From assembly GCA_002305955.1 (NCBI GenBank), contig DBRH01000012.1:293983-340426 (forward strand): a stretch of 46,444 nt of DNA. Direction: 5' to 3'. The position numbers were made by a program, and so were the translations under genes. The stretch comes from Kosmotogaceae bacterium UBA1373 (lineage in GTDB: Bacteria > Thermotogota > Thermotogae > Petrotogales > Kosmotogaceae). Numbering within the stretch: the first letter of the stretch is position 1; every line of letters begins with the position of its first letter. Of this stretch, positions 1 through 7,354 are shown in pieces. A model generated the notes under the pieces. The model made no database searches. It was not told where the DNA came from and saw only the letters and a list, made by a program, of their open reading frames with translations.

Positions 1-2840
1 TTGTTCTGTGGGCCCTGAACCTCCCAGTTCAGCGTAACCCCCGAAGAATCCACTATCGCGTTGTTCTGTGGAGACAGCAGTGTTACGCTGTTACCCGAAC
101 CATTAACGAATCCAATTGGCGAACCGGCATATTCACGATCTCCATCGATAACGGATACGGCCCAATAGTATTGCTTCCCTGTTTCAAAAGTTATTTCCGG
201 TCTGTAATTGGCCTCCGTCGTTCTGGCCCTAACCAGTGGATTGAACCCTTCGTCGTACAACCTAAATATGTAACCTTCACCGGCGCCTACGTGCGACCAT
301 TCGAAGTTTCTCTCGCCAGAGTAAAGGCCACCGCTTGTGGGATAGATATATGTGATCGGCGAGTATCTGCCTTTGAAAGCGATCGAGGCCCTTCCCTCTT
401 TGCCTCCGGGGTCGGTGGCTACAACAGTCAGGGTATAATCCCTACCTTCCTCGATCCGCTCAACTCTGTAAGAGAGCAGATTGTTTCCACTCGCCACGGG
501 GGTTGCGCTCTCTTTGCCTGTTTCGCTCAAGAAGACAGATACGGAGAGACTTTCTCCCTCGGGATCGTCGAGCTCCCAGGTGAATTGTAAAGGAGCGGCT
601 ACGCCTTCCAGGAGTGTGCCAGACGGTAAGGTGAAGGCTACGGTGGGGGATTGATTGCCGGTCGTAAAGGTCCACTCCGGCCCTTTGTTTTTCTTTCCGC
701 CGTCGTCGATGATTTCTACCCACCATCTGTATTCGCGGCCAGATAACAGTCCATCCACCACCACCGAGTTCGAGCTGGTGTTCAGAACCTTCTCTTCACC
801 GCCACTTATTTTAAAGTGAACGATCGAACTGGCTACAACACCGTCACTATCGCTGGCATCCCAGACAAGAGCGAGCCTTTCGGTTGAAACGTCGGTGGCA
901 CCGTTCACAGGCGACCTCGCGGTCGGAACCTCTGGCGGGTTGTTGAAAGTCTTGAAGGTTCTAACTTCACCCGTTCTAACTTCTTCGCCGATCAGTAGAT
1001 CGACACTCCAGTAATACCGCGAATTGCTCTGGAACTCCTGATTGACTTTCAGTGCCTTCTCCTTCACTGTTCTCTGGATCACTATCTCTTCCATTTTCGG
1101 GTCTCTCGAAAGTGTGAATCGGTACTGGGCGTTTTCCGGCTCCTGATCTATCTTCCAGGTGAACTCGGCGTTTCTGAGTGGCAACTCCAAAGCTTCCTGT
1201 TCCGGCAAGAGCAGGGTAACGACTTCGAGGGATTTCTTGCCAGTCGTAAAGACTCTTTCGGAGCTTCTGGCGAATGCTCCCTTGTCGTCGCTCGCTATAA
1301 CGTACCATCTATACTCCCTCTCCTCCTGGAGATCTCTGACGGTAAACCTTTCAACTTCGATGTTTTCGAATACCTGTCTCTGTCCAGGCGAATTGATGTG
1401 CAATTGGTACTTGAGTCTGTCGCCGTCGCTGTCGCTACCCGACCATTCGAAGGTCACTGCCGTAGGCTCAACCAGACCTTCGGTCTCGGGTCTGGAAAGT
1501 ACTACGGAAGGGGCACGGTTGCCGGGAGTAAGAAGTATCTCCTTCTCTGCCTGTGCGCCCCGTCCATCTTTCGAAACTACCTTGAGCGTGTACTGTTTTC
1601 CGATGTTAAGACCTGAGAGGAAGACGGAGGTCATCTTTCCCGACGCGATCCTCACAGGTGTTTCGTTGACTTCTCCGAAGAAAACTTCGCTGGTTATTTC
1701 GTCACCATCTCTGTCAATGGCCGTCCAGCTCACGGGAACACTGGTAGATGATGTGGTTAAATCGGGGTACTGAATATCGATCACCGGTGGCCTGTTGGCA
1801 GTGGTGAACGTCCACTGGTCGCTTCTCTTTTCCTTTCCAGATGCGTCTCTTACAACTACATACCAGCTGTAGGATGTATGACCTTTGATTGAAGGAACAA
1901 CTATCTCTGTCTTGTTGGAGGTGCCTGCCAGCGAGGCCCTGGACTGTCCTTCGGCAATATATATATCGAAGAAGAGCCCGTCCGGGTAGTAATCGAGAGG
2001 GAGAGAGGTCTTCCAGGAGAGCGTCGCTATATCGGCGTCAAAACCCGTCATGCCGTTTACTGGCATACCGGGCGATAGGGCCGGAAGTTCTGCGCGTATC
2101 TGGGTCGTGAAAGAGTCGGTCTTGGACACAGACTCGCCACTGTAAGGATCCTTCGCGACGACTTTCCAGTAGTACCTGGTTGAGTAATCGAGTTTTTTGA
2201 GGGTGGAAATATCTATCTCTGTATCTCTAGTTCCTTTTAAAAGAAGATCTCTATCGTCCAGCCTTGGTTCTCGCCCGAAGTAAACATCGTAGATCAGCTC
2301 GTCGTTATCGAGATCGGAGGCCTCCCACTTGAGAACTAGATCCCTCAAGGCCACGTTGGCAGAATTCTGACTGGGTGGAATCAGCACCGGTTTTTCCGGA
2401 TAATGGTTCATTAGGACGAAGGTCCATACTTCGCTCTCGGCCGATTTTCCCTTCTGGTTGTAAACACGGACCTTCCACCAGTACTGGGAGTGCGGTTCTA
2501 CCGGATAGCGGAAAACGAAGGAAAAGATTCCTTCGGACTGTGAAGTTAGAGTACCCTCTATATCCTGGGCAAGCTTAACGAGGCCGTTACGGTCCTCTCC
2601 GGCGAACACTTCAGCCATCAAACCCTGCCTGGGCCTCTCGTAAACGGCTTCCCATTTCAATTCTATGAACTGCTCTGCCAGAACCCTTTCCCCGTTTCTA
2701 GGAATTGGTGAAACATTCGTGATCAATATTCTAGGTTCGGGAGCTGGCCACAGAAAAAATACCGCCACGACGGCAGCCACTACGACAAACAGAATGGTAA
2801 TTATGATCGGCACTATAGATGAGCCCCTGAGATACACCAC
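1..2840 (-). CDS. Large membrane-anchored fibronectin type III-repeat protein (C-terminus beyond window)
   Basis: The minus frame is open from a GTG at 2840 to the window edge (about 946 codons) with no stop, so the protein continues outside. GAGGAGGG at 2846-2853 sits 5 bases before this GTG; a second GTG follows directly at 2837. After a short positive N-terminus comes one membrane segment (about residues 11-30), which should act as an uncleaved anchor. The rest is nine complete modules of about 95-110 residues and the start of a tenth. They share FN3-like landmarks: an early W (LxWEAS, FxWSGSDxDGD), a YxWxV segment in mid-module and a WTFTTGN/NRPPV junction. I infer a long extracytoplasmic rod with adhesive or structural roles, possibly in the outer sheath. 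No catalytic domain is visible in the part present. The product assignment at fold level is good; the function is unknown. Confidence 0.85.
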   Translation of the reverse strand, partial: MVYLRGSSIVPIIITILFVVVAAVVAVFFLWPAPEPRILITNVSPIPRNGERVLAEQFIELKWEAVYERPRQGLMAEVFAGEDRNGLVKLAQDIEGTLTSQSEGIFSFVFRYPVEPHSQYWWKVRVYNQKGKSAESEVWTFVLMNHYPEKPVLIPPSQNSANVALRDLVLKWEASDLDNDELIYDVYFGREPRLDDRDLLLKGTRDTEIDISTLKKLDYSTRYYWKVVAKDPYSGESVSKTDSFTTQIRAELPALSPGMPVNGMTGFDADIATLSWKTSLPLDYYPDGLFFDIYIAEGQSRASLAGTSNKTEIVVPSIKGHTSYSWYVVVRDASGKEKRSDQWTFTTANRPPVIDIQYPDLTTSSTSVPVSWTAIDRDGDEITSEVFFGEVNETPVRIASGKMTSVFLSGLNIGKQYTLKVVSKDGRGAQAEKEILLTPGNRAPSVVLSRPETEGLVEPTAVTFEWSGSDSDGDRLKYQLHINSPGQRQVFENIEVERFTVRDLQEEREYRWYVIASDDKGAFARSSERVFTTGKKSLEVVTLLLPEQEALELPLRNAEFTWKIDQEPENAQYRFTLSRDPKMEEIVIQRTVKEKALKVNQEFQSNSRYYWSVDLLIGEEVRTGEVRTFKTFNNPPEVPTARSPVNGATDVSTERLALVWDASDSDGVVASSIVHFKISGGEEKVLNTSSNSVVVDGLLSGREYRWWVEIIDDGGKKNKGPEWTFTTGNQSPTVAFTLPSGTLLEGVAAPLQFTWELDDPEGESLSVSVFLSETGKESATPVASGNNLLSYRVERIEEGRDYTLTVVATDPGGKEGRASIAFKGRYSPITYIYPTSGGLYSGERNFEWSHVGAGEGYIFRLYDEGFNPLVRARTTEANYRPEITFETGKQYYWAVSVIDGDREYAGSPIGFVNGSGNSVTLLSPQNNAIVDSSGVTLNWEVQGPQN

Positions 2841-2845
2841 TGAAT

Positions 2846-2853
2846 CCCTCCTC
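2846..2853 (-). promoter_or_regulatory. Ribosome binding site supporting the GTG start of the FN3-repeat gene
   Basis: GAGGAGGG lies 5 bases before the GTG at 2840. It shows that the long minus-strand frame, which has no ATG near its beginning, really starts here. Confidence 0.7.
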
Positions 2854-2900
2854 AGATACCCGGACCGTTGAACTCATTGGAAAAACCTTCCAACATGATT

Positions 2901-4166
2901 TTACACATCAAAAAAAGTTCCGCTTCTGGCTGTCTTCTCCACAAGGCGAACCGTGCTCAGTTTCTTTATATGTTTGGACTGCACCAGAAATTCGTCCCCG
3001 ATCATTTCTATGGTAATATACCCCAATTCGACTCTTCTGGCAAAACCGTTGCCCGGGTTGTCATCTATCAATTCAACGACCGGCTTCCACGTCCCGGTGT
3101 TGGCATAGAATTTTTCCTCTCCGTTGTTAGATACCATGCGAAGCACATGTCGATGATTATGACCCATTATTACACCTTTCAGTTCACCTGGAACTATCGC
3201 TGGAGAGCCATTACCGTATGCGGCGAAGTAGTCGTTGTTCATGGCTTTTCTGAATCCCTTCATACCTTCCGCGCCCAACATTCTACGGGCCTGCCTGTAC
3301 AGGTTGTCGGTCTTTCTGAATTTGCGTGTTGCCATGACCATTCTTACCATGAAATCGCCCAGTTTCATGCCACCGTAACGGTTAATGAAAAGTCCTGCCA
3401 GGATCTTCAATACCGGCCAGTTTCTGTCTATCCAGACTTTTGCGAAGGGTGTTTTTAGAAGTTTCACGAAGTTTTTAGACCACTCTTCCTGAAGATCGAC
3501 GTTTATATCGAATGTTCTTCTTATATAATCGAACCACTGGAAAACATCAAGCGTCGGGTGTATGTTCTGGTAGTCCCTGACTGACTGCTCCGGCAGTTCG
3601 GCCCTCATGAGCAGGTGATCGAAATTCTCCATCATGAAGCGTGCCATGAAATCACCGAACGGTTGCTCCAACTGACCGGTTTTCCTGTTTAGGAAGAAGC
3701 GGTTGACGATATCGTACTGATTTCCGTGAATGGCAAGCGTTTTGAACTGTCTGTCGAGATAGTACGGCACGATCTTCACCTTGTCGTTTCCACCGAGGAT
3801 TTGTCGCACTCTATCGCAGAGTTCCTCTTTGAACAGGAGAAAAGAGTCGTGATTTCCGACTATGTAAATAAGATCTCCGGTCTTGCTGAACTCCCTGAAA
3901 ACTTTGAAGACATCTCTGTGTCGTTCCTCTATCCTGTCGATCAACGAGACGTCTAGACTGTCCAGGAGCTCTTTGTAGGAGACCATACCCTTCTCCTTTA
4001 CTTTTTCCGAGGTCAGAAGCTCCAGTCCGTCTCCAACTATGACTATTTCGTTGAAACCCTTTTTATTTGAACTCTCAATGAGCTCGATGAGGTCTTCGTC
4101 AAACTTGAAATCGTCTTTGAGTGTACCGTCGCCAATATGAAGATCACTCAGATATAGCTTTTTCAT
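2901..4166 (-). CDS. Calcineurin-like metallophosphoesterase (LpxH/YbbF-like signature)
   Basis: 421 residues from the chosen ATG. All five binuclear-metal motifs of the family are present: D8-L-H10 (SDLHIGDG), GD46xxE49, GN105-H106-D107, a later HGN, and GHNH near the C-terminus. E in the second motif, where many relatives have D, resembles UDP-2,3-diacylglucosamine hydrolases, but the protein is far longer than LpxH (about 240 residues) because of a roughly 150-residue insertion between the HGN and GHNH motifs. The substrate cannot be read from sequence. A longer frame begins at 4187, but GGAGGA at 4171-4176 fits only the ATG at 4166. The FN3-repeat gene follows after 60 bases in the same direction, so the two may be co-transcribed. 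I infer hydrolysis of a phosphodiester or pyrophosphate in the cytoplasm. Confidence 0.85.
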   Translation of the reverse strand: MKKLYLSDLHIGDGTLKDDFKFDEDLIELIESSNKKGFNEIVIVGDGLELLTSEKVKEKGMVSYKELLDSLDVSLIDRIEERHRDVFKVFREFSKTGDLIYIVGNHDSFLLFKEELCDRVRQILGGNDKVKIVPYYLDRQFKTLAIHGNQYDIVNRFFLNRKTGQLEQPFGDFMARFMMENFDHLLMRAELPEQSVRDYQNIHPTLDVFQWFDYIRRTFDINVDLQEEWSKNFVKLLKTPFAKVWIDRNWPVLKILAGLFINRYGGMKLGDFMVRMVMATRKFRKTDNLYRQARRMLGAEGMKGFRKAMNNDYFAAYGNGSPAIVPGELKGVIMGHNHRHVLRMVSNNGEEKFYANTGTWKPVVELIDDNPGNGFARRVELGYITIEMIGDEFLVQSKHIKKLSTVRLVEKTARSGTFFDV

Positions 4167-4170
4167 CGAT

Positions 4171-4176
4171 TCCTCC
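4171..4176 (-). promoter_or_regulatory. Ribosome binding site deciding the metallophosphoesterase start
   Basis: GGAGGA lies 4 bases before the ATG at 4166. It lies inside the longer frame that begins at 4187, so the start at 4166 is preferred. Confidence 0.7.
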
Positions 4177-4271
4177 CCATCATCCATATTACTCTATATT
4201 ACCGGGGTTTTTTCAATATTCTGTGAAAATGTGGATTCAAATAATGCCAGAAAAGTGAGAGAATACTAAAG

Positions 4272-5195
4272 ATGAGCCTCTATTATTTTATAGACCTTTT
4301 TTGTGCACTGGCGTTCTTTTGGCTCGGACCTTTGGAATTTTTTACAGGACTGGGTTTGAGCCTCTTTATAAGTTTCTCGATGCGCGGTTATGAGGGAATG
4401 GTCCTGTCTGATAAAAGAAGACAGAGGTCTTCCACCCTCGGTTCCGCCGCATTGATTTGTCTCTTTCTTCTCTTGCTTCTACTGATCCGCCGGTTGTCGA
4501 TTCTCTCGGTTATGCCGGCGACCTCAACGGTTTTCTTCAGACACGCGGTGTTGTTCAGGTTCGGCCGTTTCAACTTTGATGAGTCGCAATTGATGGAAAT
4601 AGAAGGTCTTTCACTGGAAGAGATTCGGGCTTATGACAGATTAAAAAGGCTTCTAGATGTTTTAGTCGGAGGCCTTTTCTTTATTATCTTTTCACCCCTT
4701 TTAATCCTCATTACCCTGATCTCGCTAATTACCGGCGGCCGGCAGGTTTTCATCAGTCAGGATCGCGTCGGAAAGAACGGTTCACTTTTCAAGATGTACA
4801 AATTCAGGACTTACGGCACCAGAGACGGTCGCAATGAAATAACCGTTCTGGGGCGCGTATTGAGACCGCTTCGGCTCGATGAACTACCCCAGATAGTAAA
4901 CATAATCAAGGGTGATATGAGCCTTGTTGGTCCCAGACCGGAACTACCGTCCTTTCACAAGCTGGGAAGCGACAATATACCCGGCTACTCTCTCAGATTG
5001 CTGGTGAGACCGGGGTTGACTGGCTGGGCGCAAATCAACTACAAATACACTGTAACAGTCGAGGAATACAGAATCAAGACGGCCTACGACCTTTACTACG
5101 TAGCGAGAAGATCTTTCTATCTCGACCTGAAATGCCTCTTGAAGACTCCCTATGCTCTAGCAGTGACAGTTTTCGAAAGAGAAAACGGCCAGTAA
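4272..5195 (+). CDS. Polyprenyl-phosphate sugar phosphotransferase (bacterial sugar transferase family)
   Basis: 307 residues. Two hydrophobic stretches (about 5-35 and 53-72) precede a bacterial sugar transferase domain from about residue 115. The domain has its own membrane helix (LLDVLVGGLFFIIFSP), then QDRVGKNG, the KMYKFRTY stretch, LRxxRLDELPQ, MSLVGPRPE and PGLTGWAQI, all hallmarks of phosphoglycosyl transferases that load the first sugar phosphate onto undecaprenyl phosphate. Family members usually have M where Y stands in KFRTY. The large N-terminal region of WbaP-type enzymes is absent. No other glycosyltransferase genes are adjacent, so the polymer being started (exopolysaccharide, glycan or glycoprotein) is unknown. 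The ribosome binding site is weak. It converges on the hydrogenase gene. Confidence 0.85.
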   Translation: MSLYYFIDLFCALAFFWLGPLEFFTGLGLSLFISFSMRGYEGMVLSDKRRQRSSTLGSAALICLFLLLLLLIRRLSILSVMPATSTVFFRHAVLFRFGRFNFDESQLMEIEGLSLEEIRAYDRLKRLLDVLVGGLFFIIFSPLLILITLISLITGGRQVFISQDRVGKNGSLFKMYKFRTYGTRDGRNEITVLGRVLRPLRLDELPQIVNIIKGDMSLVGPRPELPSFHKLGSDNIPGYSLRLLVRPGLTGWAQINYKYTVTVEEYRIKTAYDLYYVARRSFYLDLKCLLKTPYALAVTVFERENGQ

Positions 5196-5220
5196 AAAGG
5201 GGAGCCTCACCGGCTCCCCT
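5192..5220 (-). terminator. Intrinsic terminator of the hydrogenase gene
   Basis: Perfect 9-bp stem AGGGGAGCC / GGCTCCCCT (5198-5206 and 5212-5220) with loop TCACC. On the minus strand it is followed by a run of five T. It lies between two convergent genes and may also slow transcription from the sugar transferase side, where the U-run is poor. Confidence 0.8.
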
Positions 5221-5240
5221 CATTATATCTGGCAGATCTT

Positions 5241-7001
5241 TCAACCCTTAGATACTTCTTCCAATTCCTTCTTTCTCTCTATTACGCTCTTCTGGTTGTT
5301 CTTATAGTGAGTGTGGAGAAGTTCGTGAGAGAGGTGACCGAGAGGTTTGCCGAGATAATCTTCGTATATCTTGGTTATGGCAGGGTTCTCGTGAGACTTT
5401 CGGATCTTCGAGTCTCTATCGATGTTGTAGATCGCCTCCATTCTCTTCTGAAGATAACCGGGCTTACTGGATTTCGGCTGACCGCCCCCGCCTATACAAC
5501 CGCCGGGACAGGCCATGACTTCTACGAAGTGGTAGAACTTCTCTCCCGAGCGTATTTTTTCCATCAGCTGAACAACGTTACTTCCACCGTGAACCACGGC
5601 GACTTTCACTTTGGTACCCTTCATATCGATCTCAGTCTCTTTGACTCCATCAAAACCTCTGGCAAATTCGAAGTCGAGTTTTGGAAGCTCCTCGCCGGTG
5701 TATAGTTCATAAGCAGTTCTCAGGGCCGCTTCCATGACTCCTCCGGTTGCTCCGAAGATGGCGGCGGCTCCTGTGGAGATTCCCAGAGGTGCATCGTATG
5801 GTTCCTCTTCGAGCGATTCGTAGGGTATCTTGTACATCTTGATCAACTTGGCCAGCTCTCTGGTTACAATAACGGCGTCGGTTGCCTGCATACCCTTTAC
5901 CGAAAGAGTTTCTCTGCTCTTTTCATCCTTCTTTGCGGTACAGGGCATTATCGAGACCAGATAGATATCTTCGGGTTTCTTGCCGATCTTCTCAGCAAAA
6001 TACGTCTTGATAAGGGCGCTCATCATTTCCTGTGGAGACTTGGCCGATGAAAGATTCTGGGTGAATTCGGGATAGAGCTTCTCCATCATGTTGACCCAAC
6101 CAGGGCAACAGGAGGTGAACATTGGGAACTTACCGCCCTCTTTCACCCTTTCCAGGAGTTCCGAACCCTCTTCAATTATAGTGAGGTCGGCCGTAAAATT
6201 GGTATCGAAGACATAATCAAAACCCAGTCTTCTCAGCGCTGCAACCATTTTGTCGGTGCTTATCGATCCGGGTAGCTCACCAAACTCTTCGGAAAGTGCC
6301 ACACGTACAGACGGGGCCGTCTGGGCAACTAGAACCTTGTCGTGTTTGCGAAGAGCGGTGATGACATCTCTGAATTCCATTCTTTCGGTTATCGCGCCGA
6401 CCGGGCAGGCAACGGAGCACTGTCCGCAATTTATGCAATCTGTAGCGGCGATAGGTGCACCCAGAGCCGGTAGTGGAAGTACGTGGTAGCCCCTGTTGAC
6501 TGGCGATAGTATCGACAGTCCCTGGAGTTCATCGCAGGCTCTGACGCATCTTCCACAATCTATACACTTGTTCATGTCCCTGAAGAGCGATGGACTGGAA
6601 GTGTCGTAAGAGACGTTCCTCAAGGTTTTGGGGAACATGTCCTTCACGTCGTACTGGTATATTAGGTCCTGAAATTCACATCTGCCGTTGACATCGCAGG
6701 TCATACACTCGTTCGGGTGATTGGAAAGAAGAAGACCAAGATTAAACCTTACAGCTTTGTTCACTCTCTCGGAGCTGGTTTTGATTTTCATTCCATCCGA
6801 CACCTGTGTCGCGCAGGCCGGCGAAAGATTTCTCGCTCCCTCGACTTCAACAACACAGACCCTGCACGAACCCACGACCGACAGGGACGGGTGGTAGCAA
6901 AGCGTTGGGATGTTTATCCCGGCGTCACGGCAGGCTTCGAGAATACTCTGATTTTCCTTTACCTGATAATCCTTGCCGTTGATGGTGATAGTAACGGGCA
7001 C
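5241..7001 (-). CDS. hydA: [FeFe]-hydrogenase, monomeric clostridial-type (HydA)
   Basis: 586 residues, close to Clostridium CpI. Domains in order: a plant-type [2Fe-2S] domain (C35, C46, C49, C63); the His-ligated [4Fe-4S] site (H95, C99, C102, C108); two [4Fe-4S] ferredoxin clusters (C146/149/152/156 and C189/192/195/199); and the H-cluster domain with TSCCPGW (C298, C299), MPCTAKKDE (C354) and MACPGGCIGGGGQP (C498, C502). All H-cluster ligands are intact. The reaction is reversible proton reduction to H2. The start is GTG at 7001, behind AAGGAGGTG. It lacks the extra C-terminal [2Fe-2S] domain of the Thermotoga trimeric bifurcating HydA, and no HydB/HydC genes or maturases lie nearby, so its electron partner (ferredoxin or NAD(P)H via unlinked subunits) is open. 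It is monocistronic, with its own terminator. Confidence 0.95.
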   Translation of the reverse strand: MPVTITINGKDYQVKENQSILEACRDAGINIPTLCYHPSLSVVGSCRVCVVEVEGARNLSPACATQVSDGMKIKTSSERVNKAVRFNLGLLLSNHPNECMTCDVNGRCEFQDLIYQYDVKDMFPKTLRNVSYDTSSPSLFRDMNKCIDCGRCVRACDELQGLSILSPVNRGYHVLPLPALGAPIAATDCINCGQCSVACPVGAITERMEFRDVITALRKHDKVLVAQTAPSVRVALSEEFGELPGSISTDKMVAALRRLGFDYVFDTNFTADLTIIEEGSELLERVKEGGKFPMFTSCCPGWVNMMEKLYPEFTQNLSSAKSPQEMMSALIKTYFAEKIGKKPEDIYLVSIMPCTAKKDEKSRETLSVKGMQATDAVIVTRELAKLIKMYKIPYESLEEEPYDAPLGISTGAAAIFGATGGVMEAALRTAYELYTGEELPKLDFEFARGFDGVKETEIDMKGTKVKVAVVHGGSNVVQLMEKIRSGEKFYHFVEVMACPGGCIGGGGQPKSSKPGYLQKRMEAIYNIDRDSKIRKSHENPAITKIYEDYLGKPLGHLSHELLHTHYKNNQKSVIERKKELEEVSKG

Positions 7002-7121
7002 CTATAGCACCTCCTTAGAAAATCTTCAACAGATATATAGAACGGAAAAAGATTGTGATTTTTCTATCAAATTGATTCTAGCACAAGCGGTGCACAATAT
7101 GCCAGATAAAAGGTTAAAATT

Positions 7122-7130
7122 ATTATATCA
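7122..7130 (-). promoter_or_regulatory. Candidate extended -10 promoter for hydA
   Basis: TGATATAAT (TGn plus a consensus TATAAT) on the minus strand, about 120 bases before the hydA GTG. No good -35 is visible, which is common for extended -10 promoters. The leader would be about 110 bases. Confidence 0.4.
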
Positions 7131-7280
7131 AAATAAACGAAAGGCCAGACCGAAGCCTTGAAAAAAACAGTATCGTACACAGTGAGCGTTCACAGGTAAA
7201 CTTTTTATTGAAAGTGCCGGAGCGAAATGGTTGAACCGGACGAACAATCTACGGTCGATTTAGTGTCATAATAATAGAGA

Positions 7281-7307
7281 CTTCTCTTTGGCGTGATGCC
7301 AGAGAAG
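7281..7307. repeat. Imperfect inverted repeat over the -35 of the Ig-repeat gene
   Basis: CTTCTCT..GGC pairs with GCC.AGAGAAG, with a 2-base bulge and a 5-base centre. It covers the -35 hexamer and most of the spacer, a position suited to a repressor or activator site. Confidence 0.4.
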
Positions 7308-7315
7308 ATTATAAT
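7288..7315 (+). promoter_or_regulatory. Promoter of the Ig-repeat protein gene
   Basis: TTGGCG, 16-base spacer, TATAAT. The -10 ends 39 bases before the ATG at 7355. Confidence 0.6.
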
Positions 7316-7354
7316 GTTGTTGTACAGTTTTCTCTTCTATGGAGGTTGTGCGGT

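Larger units (their letters stand above)
7002..7354. other. Divergent intergenic region between hydA and the Ig-repeat gene
   Basis: 353 bases without a credible gene. It is AT-rich near 7020-7140. It holds an extended -10 for hydA on the minus strand (7122-7130), a plus-strand promoter (7288-7315) and an imperfect inverted repeat (7281-7307) lying across the -35 of that promoter. A plus-strand open frame at 6973-7161 overlaps the hydA start and has no ribosome binding site. Confidence 0.6.

Noticed and set aside
1..75. Two copies of TTGTTCTGTGG 60 bp apart at the left edge
   Set aside because: Explained by the repeated PQN codons at equivalent points of the FN3 region; not a regulatory or mobile repeat.
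1159..1773. 204-codon plus-strand frame inside the FN3-repeat gene
   Set aside because: Antisense to a long minus-strand frame with clear repeat structure; low-complexity Ser/Thr/Leu translation typical of a shadow.
2877..2893. Small hairpin TTGGAA / TTCCAA before the FN3-repeat gene
   Set aside because: Only 6 bp, AT-rich, no U-run in the right place; insufficient for a terminator.
2868..3458. 196-codon plus-strand frame opposite the metallophosphoesterase
   Set aside because: The minus strand holds all catalytic motifs of a known family; the plus frame has none.
7091..7115. Sigma-54-like TGGCAT..TGC upstream of hydA on the minus strand
   Set aside because: The distance between the GG and GC elements is wrong (8 instead of 10), and no activator site is visible.
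6973..7161. 62-codon plus-strand frame at the hydA start
   Set aside because: Overlaps the hydA coding start and its ribosome binding site, with no site of its own.
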